A DNA stretch of 64,000 nt. Source: Cutibacterium granulosum. GTDB lineage: Bacteria; Actinomycetota; Actinomycetes; Propionibacteriales; Propionibacteriaceae. The translations under genes were made by a program, and so were the position numbers. Below, in pieces: positions 61,427 through 64,000 of this stretch. The first letter of the stretch is position 1. Each line of letters starts with the position of its first letter. Location of the stretch: NCBI RefSeq assembly GCF_900186975.1, contig NZ_LT906441.1:682001-746000 (forward strand), read 5' to 3'. Below the pieces are notes generated by a model. That model saw only the letters and a program-made list of their open reading frames with translations. It made no database searches and had not been told where the DNA came from.

Positions 61427-63109
61427 ATGCAGACACCGGTTGATGCCACCAACACTCCTGCCTGGGCCACACTTGCCCACCTCCAGTCCACCCTCATCGA
61501 TGGTCCGCACGTCATGCGTCGGTGGTTCGACGCCGACCCGACGCGTGCCGAGCGGTTCAGCCTGGACGCGGCCGACCTGCACGTCGACCTGTCCAAGAAC
61601 CTGCTCACCGACGAGGTGCGTGACGCCCTGCTCGAGCTCGCCGAACAGACCAACGTCGCGGCCCGCCGCGACGCCATGTACTCCGGGGAGCACATCAACG
61701 TCACCGAGGACCGTGCCGTCCTGCACACCGCCCTGCGCCGTCCCCGCACCGACACGCTCACCGTGGACGGCCAGGACGCCATCGCCGACGTCCACGAGAC
61801 CCTCGACAAGATCTACGACTTCGCGGGCAAGGTACGTTCCGGGCAGTGGAAAGGCGTCACCGGCAAGCCGATCCGTACCGTCGTCAACGTCGGTATCGGT
61901 GGTTCCGACCTGGGCCCCGTGATGGCCTACGAAGCACTCAAGCCCTACGTCAAGGACGGCCTGGAGTGCCGGTTCATCAGCAACATCGACCCGACGGATG
62001 CCGCCGTCAAGACCGCTGATCTCGACCCTGAGACCACGCTGGTCATCATCGCCTCCAAGACCTTCACCACCTTGGAGACCCTCACCAATGCCCGCTGCGT
62101 GCGCGCCTGGCTGCTTGATGGTTTGGTCGCCGCCGGTGCCATCGACGACACCGACGAGGCGCGCTCCCAGGCCGTCGCCAGGCATTTCGTCACCGTGTCC
62201 ACCGCCTTGGACAAGGTGGCCGAGTTCGGCATCGACCCGGTCAACGCCTTCGGCTTCTGGAGTTGGGTCGGCGGACGCTACTCGGTCGACTCGGCCGTCG
62301 GCACCTCGCTGGCCGTGGCCATCGGGCCGAAGGGATTCGAGGACTTCCTGGCCGGGTTCCACGCCATGGACGAGCACTTCGCCACCGCCGAGCCGGCCCG
62401 GAACGTCCCACTGCTCATGGGCCTGCTCAACGTCTGGTACACGAACTTCCTGGGCGCCCACTCCCACGCGGTGCTGCCCTACGCCCAGTACCTGCACCGC
62501 TTTCCGGCCTACCTGCAGCAGCTCACCATGGAGTCCAACGGCAAGTCGGTGCGCTGGGACGGCAGCCCCGTCACCTCCGACACCGGCGAGATCTTCTGGG
62601 GTGAGCCCGGCACCAACGGCCAGCACGCCTTCTACCAGCTCATCCACCAGGGCACTCGCCTCATCCCGGCCGACTTCATCGCGGTGGCCAACCCGGCCCA
62701 CCCCACCACCGACGGCGAGACCGACGTCCACGAGCTGTTCCTCAGCAACTTCTTCGCCCAGACCGCAGCCCTGGCCTTCGGCAAGACGGCCGACGAGGTG
62801 CGTGCCGAGGGCACGGCCGAGGAGATCGTGCCGGCACGGGTGTTCGCCGGAGACCGTCCGACGACGTCGATCATGGCCGACGAACTCTCCCCGAAGGTGC
62901 TCGGCGAGCTCATCGCCCTGTACGAGCACATCACCTTCGTCCAGGGTGTCGTCTGGGGCATTGATTCCTTCGACCAGTGGGGTGTGGAGCTCGGCAAGAA
63001 GCTCGCCCTGCAGATCGCCCCGGCGGTCAGCGGTGACGAGAAGGCCCTGGCCACCCAGGACCCGTCCACCCAGGGTCTGGTGACGTGGTATCGCGAGCAC
63101 CGCGGATGA
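61427..63109 (+). CDS. pgi: glucose-6-phosphate isomerase
   Basis: A 560-residue glycolytic enzyme interconverting glucose-6-phosphate and fructose-6-phosphate. Signatures: [29 protein letters not shown] and [11 protein letters not shown]. The ATG at 61427 is chosen, since the frame upstream is without homology; length matches the long bacterial form. The stop overlaps the next gene by ATGA. Confidence 0.96.
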   Translation: MQTPVDATNTPAWATLAHLQSTLIDGPHVMRRWFDADPTRAERFSLDAADLHVDLSKNLLTDEVRDALLELAEQTNVAARRDAMYSGEHINVTEDRAVLHTALRRPRTDTLTVDGQDAIADVHETLDKIYDFAGKVRSGQWKGVTGKPIRTVVNVGIGGSDLGPVMAYEALKPYVKDGLECRFISNIDPTDAAVKTADLDPETTLVIIASKTFTTLETLTNARCVRAWLLDGLVAAGAIDDTDEARSQAVARHFVTVSTALDKVAEFGIDPVNAFGFWSWVGGRYSVDSAVGTSLAVAIGPKGFEDFLAGFHAMDEHFATAEPARNVPLLMGLLNVWYTNFLGAHSHAVLPYAQYLHRFPAYLQQLTMESNGKSVRWDGSPVTSDTGEIFWGEPGTNGQHAFYQLIHQGTRLIPADFIAVANPAHPTTDGETDVHELFLSNFFAQTAALAFGKTADEVRAEGTAEEIVPARVFAGDRPTTSIMADELSPKVLGELIALYEHITFVQGVVWGIDSFDQWGVELGKKLALQIAPAVSGDEKALATQDPSTQGLVTWYREHRG

Positions 63110-63798
63110 GGCGCTCAGCCCGGTCGCGAGGGCACCACTGGAGCAGGACGGTGGGGCGATTCCTCATCTGGGCGGGGCTCGCTGCCGTCGTCGTGGTGCT
63201 GCTGGTGCCGTGGGGCATCTCGGCTGCGCTCAGTCATGGCCGGGTTCACCCCGTCGACCAGACGCCGCCACGTGACGTCACCATCGTCTTCGGGGCGCAG
63301 GTGCTGCCTTCCGGCGAGCCCTCGCAGTACCTGCGTGCCCGTCTGGACCTGGCCGCCGATCTGTACCGGGCAGGCCGCACGAAGGTGATCCTCGTGTCGG
63401 GGGATGGCCAGTCGCCGTACTACGACGAACCCACCGCGATGCGCCGCTACCTCGTCAAGGAGCGAGGGATTCCCCAGCAGGCCATCGTGCGCGACGAGGC
63501 GGGTCTGCACTCCTACGACACCTGCGTACGCGCCCGGAAGGTGTTTGGGGTGAATTCGGCCACCGTCATCAGTCAGGACTACCACGAGCCACGCATCGTG
63601 ACGACGTGCCGGATGGTCGGGGTGGACGCCCACGGTGTGTCGGACGTCTCCCAGGTTCATGACTCGGTGTGGCGCAAGGGGTGGCTGCGTGAGTTCGGCT
63701 CCCGCGCCAAGATGATGTGGGACGTCACCACTCGACGAGACCCCATCCTCGGCCCACCGGACGACTCGGTGCACACCGCCGTGCAACGCCACGGGTGA
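63106..63798 (+). CDS. SanA/YdcF-like DUF218 membrane protein
   Basis: A 230-residue protein. A basic N-terminus and one helix (about 18-43) anchor it; the DUF218 domain (about 55-205) has [32 protein letters not shown] and SQDYHEPR. E. coli SanA affects envelope permeability to vancomycin. The ATG at 63106 overlaps pgi by four bases. Its link to pgi is only positional. Confidence 0.88.
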   Translation: MRRSARSRGHHWSRTVGRFLIWAGLAAVVVVLLVPWGISAALSHGRVHPVDQTPPRDVTIVFGAQVLPSGEPSQYLRARLDLAADLYRAGRTKVILVSGDGQSPYYDEPTAMRRYLVKERGIPQQAIVRDEAGLHSYDTCVRARKVFGVNSATVISQDYHEPRIVTTCRMVGVDAHGVSDVSQVHDSVWRKGWLREFGSRAKMMWDVTTRRDPILGPPDDSVHTAVQRHG

Positions 63799-64000
63799 CG
63801 TCTGCAGACACCGGGGCAGCACAGCCAGACCTGTGCGGGGCTGAGATTTAAGTATGTGTGTCGGGGATCCCCGTATGGTGTCGGGGCTGAGACCACGAGT
63901 CGGCACTTGGCTTGTCGACACTGGGCCTGGCGGTACTGGGTCCCCGCCTCATCGCCCGGCCCGATGACTCCTTGGTATCGGCAAGGACCGGGACACGCAG
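63799..64000. other. right edge, no gene recognised
   Basis: The last 202 bases contain an AT-richer string near 63846-63858 and GGGGATCCCC at 63863-63872, a perfect ten-base palindrome, but no open frame or RNA that I can support. Confidence 0.3.

Noticed and set aside
61070-63100. 676-codon open frame antisense to pgi
   Set aside because: It is the complement of a clearly conserved pgi gene; the long frame follows from high GC at third codon positions.

Overview
The window looks like chromosomal DNA of a high-GC Gram-positive actinobacterium. The main reasons are the block crgA - DUF881 gene - pknB - pbpA - rodA - pstP - fhaB - fhaA, a translational-type T-box in front of ileS, a CrgA septation protein, a DUF3516-type helicase and many four-base ATGA gene overlaps. 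A Propionibacteriaceae (Cutibacterium-like) host is my best guess from protein flavour and gene content; that is an inference, no database search was possible.

Layout. 0-2.5 kb: a decayed ISL3-family transposase followed by AT-richer membrane-protein genes (accessory DNA). 2.5-9.4 kb: cytochrome bd oxidase genes cydABDC on the minus strand, diverging from an orphan BlaI/MecI-type regulator. 9.4-13.9 kb: a TetR repressor with a clear operator and a heterodimeric ABC exporter carrying one degenerate ATP site. 14-17.7 kb: a stand-alone solute-binding lipoprotein with a HAD phosphatase, then lysS. 17.7-26.8 kb: the cell-division / peptidoglycan Ser/Thr phosphorylation cluster, with no pknA. 27-29.7 kb: rmlB, tRNA-Ser(GGA), a clipped toxin with its antitoxin, an S4-domain gene and the small SRP RNA. 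29.8-34.7 kb: a small membrane protein, an unusually long dnaX, ebfC and recR. 34.6-43.4 kb: an internally deleted MFS gene, a PadR - ABC - FtsX-type permease module, a ThrE-type exporter and a Cof-type HAD. 43.4-51 kb: T-box - ileS (with a 90-bp-period repeat inside the coding sequence), a GNAT-like protein, lysC (with a probable internal start for a beta subunit) and murJ. 51-55.7 kb: a NodB-type deacetylase lipoprotein, a DUF4143 ATPase framed by 65-bp direct repeats, a frameshifted small membrane gene, a DUF2599 secreted protein and tRNA-Leu(CAG). 55.7-64 kb: a cutinase-like enzyme, a PEBP protein, a DUF3516 helicase, an Eda-like protein without the catalytic lysine, pgi and a SanA/YdcF-like protein.

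How the parts fit: cydABDC makes and matures a high-affinity terminal oxidase. PknB/PstP with FhaA/FhaB would set phosphorylation of the RodA/PbpA elongation machinery, with CrgA and the distant MurJ in the same envelope programme. dnaX-ebfC-recR is a replication/recombination-repair group. No CRISPR array, rRNA operon, prophage or obvious complete novel defence system was found. The best leads for new biology are the repeat-framed ATPase cassette, the repeat insertion inside IleS, the non-catalytic Eda-like protein and the palindromes between cydA and the orphan BlaI regulator.
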